A program made the translations under genes and the position numbers. From Cellvibrio japonicus Ueda107 (GTDB lineage: Bacteria > Pseudomonadota > Gammaproteobacteria > Pseudomonadales > Cellvibrionaceae), in assembly GCF_000019225.1 (NCBI RefSeq), contig NC_010995.1:2798501-2862500 (forward strand): 64,000 bases of DNA. The letters run 5' to 3'. Positions 62,983 to 64,000 of this stretch are shown here, one piece after another. The notes under the pieces are model-generated. The model was not told where the DNA came from, searched no databases, and saw only the letters and a list, made by a program, of their open reading frames with translations. Each line of letters opens with the position of its first letter. Position 1 is the stretch's first letter.

Positions 62983-63240
62983 CTATCCATCGGATGAAGC
63001 GGAAAGGATGATTTGACCGGGGCTGACAGTCACTTGCAGCTCGGTACCAATCGGCAGGTTAGCCTGCTCCAGCCAATAACCTTTGAGCAGGATAAACGGC
63101 ACAAACCGCGGGCGGGACTTTTTGCGGAAGGTCGGGCTGTGGAACTGATAATCGTAATAGCCTTCGCGGACTTTGAGCTGGCGATGGTAGGGAAACTTTG
63201 CAGTCGAGCGGAACTCTGGCTTATCATTGCGCTTAGCCAT
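62983..63240 (-). CDS. SymE-like toxin
   Basis: This 85-residue basic protein has YHRQLKVREGYYDYQF and SRPRFVPFILLKGYWLEQANLPIGTELQVTVSPGQIIL, the AbrB-like SymE fold; PxLxLKGxWLxxAGF with G..V.V...G.L is the family pattern. E. coli SymE is an SOS-induced toxin acting on RNA or nucleoids and is held in check by the antisense RNA SymR. GGAGTC precedes the ATG. No LexA box is obvious upstream. A plus-strand hairpin at 63383-63427 could end an antisense transcript running out of its 5' region. Confidence 0.82.
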   Translation of the reverse strand: MAKRNDKPEFRSTAKFPYHRQLKVREGYYDYQFHSPTFRKKSRPRFVPFILLKGYWLEQANLPIGTELQVTVSPGQIILSASSDG

Positions 63241-63500
63241 AATGGACTCCTGTTTAGTCTGTTGTGGTTAGCTGCCTCTGGGTGTTACCGCACTCAGGGG
63301 TAGCGCCTTTGTTTAAAGGGTTTTGAATGTAAGAATTGCTGCTTGAATGCTCCTTTATTTGGGTTGCAAGCAGGGATAATGAAACACCAAGAAGCTGTAT
63401 AAATCAACAGTTTCTTGGTGTTTTTTTATGCGGGGGGAGCTGGGGGAGTTTACGTCTAACGTCGCACTCCGCAGAAAAATTGTCCGACGGCAGCGCCTTG
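63241..63500. other. Intergenic region upstream of the SymE-like gene
   Basis: The 260 bp contain the SymE leader and promoter region and one strong hairpin (63383-63427). I see no further gene. A plus-strand antisense RNA is possible but I find no convincing plus-strand promoter. Confidence 0.4.
63383..63427. terminator. Strong hairpin terminator
   Basis: AACACCAAGAA pairs with TTCTTGGTGTT, extended by CTG/CAG pairing across a short loop, and the plus strand continues with a run of T. On the minus strand it would also serve the unidentified gene ending at 63501. Confidence 0.85.
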
Positions 63501-64000
63501 TTAGCACTTTTTGCTGAGATACTGTTTACGGCCTTCATAGTCGCTCATATTGTTTGGAAATGGCCTTTTACAATTCGCACATATTGCCCTTTGCGTTTGG
63601 CCTCGCCTATAGATAAGCCTGTAGAGGCTACCTGGCATCCAGGGCTTATCAATAACCTCCAGTTCACTTTCACCGATATAACCGCACTCTGGGCATGCAC
63701 ACAAATAAAAGAAACGATCAGGTAGATTCGTTTCAAGTAGATCTATGAATTGAGCTGCCACTCCCTTTATGTATTCACTTTTATTTTCAGGGGTTAATCC
63801 GGTGTTAAAAATACAGTCTGAGCGGTCATTTACCATCCAAAGATCTTCGCTTAGCTCATCCCAAATACTATAGATTGCTTCGTAATCAGATTTCAAATAG
63901 AAGCTTTCTAGAATACCTACGCCTTTTTCTGGTTCAAGATCACCAGACACGATTTGCTTACAAAGAGCTTTCGCATAGATTTTTAGGCCTTTCTTTTTAT
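63501..64000 (-). CDS. Unidentified protein with a zinc-ribbon-like C-terminus, cut by the right edge
   Basis: The frame is open from the stop at 63501 to the end of the window (about 166 codons), so the true start lies outside. A GTG at 63950 is only an internal possibility. The visible part reads KGLKIYAKALCKQIVSGDLEPEKGVGILESFYLKSDYEAIYSIWDELSEDLWMV, mostly helical and acidic. A region follows with ACPECGYIGESE and AICANCKRPF, two CxxC pairs about 40 residues apart that could bind zinc. I recognise no family. Small acidic proteins of this kind can be immunity proteins, but nothing here proves it. Confidence 0.65.
   Translation of the reverse strand, partial: KKKGLKIYAKALCKQIVSGDLEPEKGVGILESFYLKSDYEAIYSIWDELSEDLWMVNDRSDCIFNTGLTPENKSEYIKGVAAQFIDLLETNLPDRFFYLCACPECGYIGESELEVIDKPWMPGSLYRLIYRRGQTQRAICANCKRPFPNNMSDYEGRKQYLSKKC

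Noticed and set aside
62959..62990. Short inverted repeat between the convergent hypothetical and SymE-like genes
   Set aside because: Only six consecutive base pairs (ATAGCC/GGCTAT) with flanking mismatches and no U-tract; too weak to call.
1..64000. tRNA or rRNA genes, insertion sequences and prophage
   Set aside because: I saw no cloverleaf-like sequence, rRNA segment, transposase, integrase or phage structural gene in the window; short RNAs could still be missed by eye.

Overview
The window looks like chromosome of a saprophytic gammaproteobacterium of the Cellvibrio type, most likely Cellvibrio japonicus. The basis is a block of secreted plant-cell-wall enzymes built from catalytic domains joined by long poly-serine linkers to CBM2 and CBM10 modules. 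The GH10 xylanase has the length (611 aa) and module order I remember for C. japonicus Xyn10A, and the GH9 enzyme has the length (962 aa) I remember for its endoglucanase A. The species call is from memory and was not searched.

Layout. (1) 1-11909: a complete type I-C CRISPR-Cas locus on the minus strand, cas3-cas5-cas8c(cas11c)-cas7-cas4-cas1-cas2, then a leader and an array of 57 full repeats that runs off the left edge. A WYL-domain regulator (12116-12952) sits just upstream. (2) 13050-19272: the 3' remnant of a TonB-dependent receptor, then a three-gene signalling operon: YfiR-like periplasmic protein, hybrid histidine kinase, and a REC-PAS-GGDEF-EAL response regulator. (3) 19505-23905: a tandem PTPS/QueD-like protein, an HU-family protein with a histone-H1-like tail, a HIT protein, prolyl-tRNA synthetase and a small exported protein. 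(4) 23976-44805: the degradative cluster, comprising a CBM2-bearing Svx-like metallopeptidase, Xyn10A, a GH9 endoglucanase, a GH6 cellobiohydrolase, a GH5 subfamily 8-like mannanase, a GH74 xyloglucanase and a GH26 mannanase lipoprotein. lysS and prfB (with its programmed frameshift) lie between the last two. (5) 44873-50123: Mrp and an RND efflux pump with its adaptor. (6) 50514-60452: nudJ, mnmA, hflD and purB, a gene order familiar from E. coli, here split between nudJ and mnmA by a 6 kb accessory cassette (flavin-dependent halogenase, SGNH/TPR protein, NodU-type carbamoyltransferase, SxtJ-like and DUF5989-like membrane proteins). (7) 60523-64000: a RoxA-type oxygenase, a GNAT acetyltransferase, a conserved hypothetical protein, a SymE-like toxin and an unidentified gene cut by the right edge.

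How the parts work together. The enzymes of region 4 cover cellulose, xylan, xyloglucan and mannan; their CBMs place them on crystalline cellulose, and the GH26 protein is probably tethered to the outer membrane. Region 1 is a self-contained adaptive immune system with processing (Cas5c), Cascade, Cas3 and adaptation genes in one overlapping operon.

The observations I would check first are: an imperfectly palindromic repeat family (three copies, 58908-61969) with a conserved core and unrelated but self-complementary arms; the internal cas11c start inside cas8c; the TCCGCTAA motif repeated through the non-coding parts of the CRISPR locus together with the WYL regulator; the halogenase/carbamoyltransferase cassette; and the CBM2-targeted metallopeptidase at the head of the cellulase cluster.
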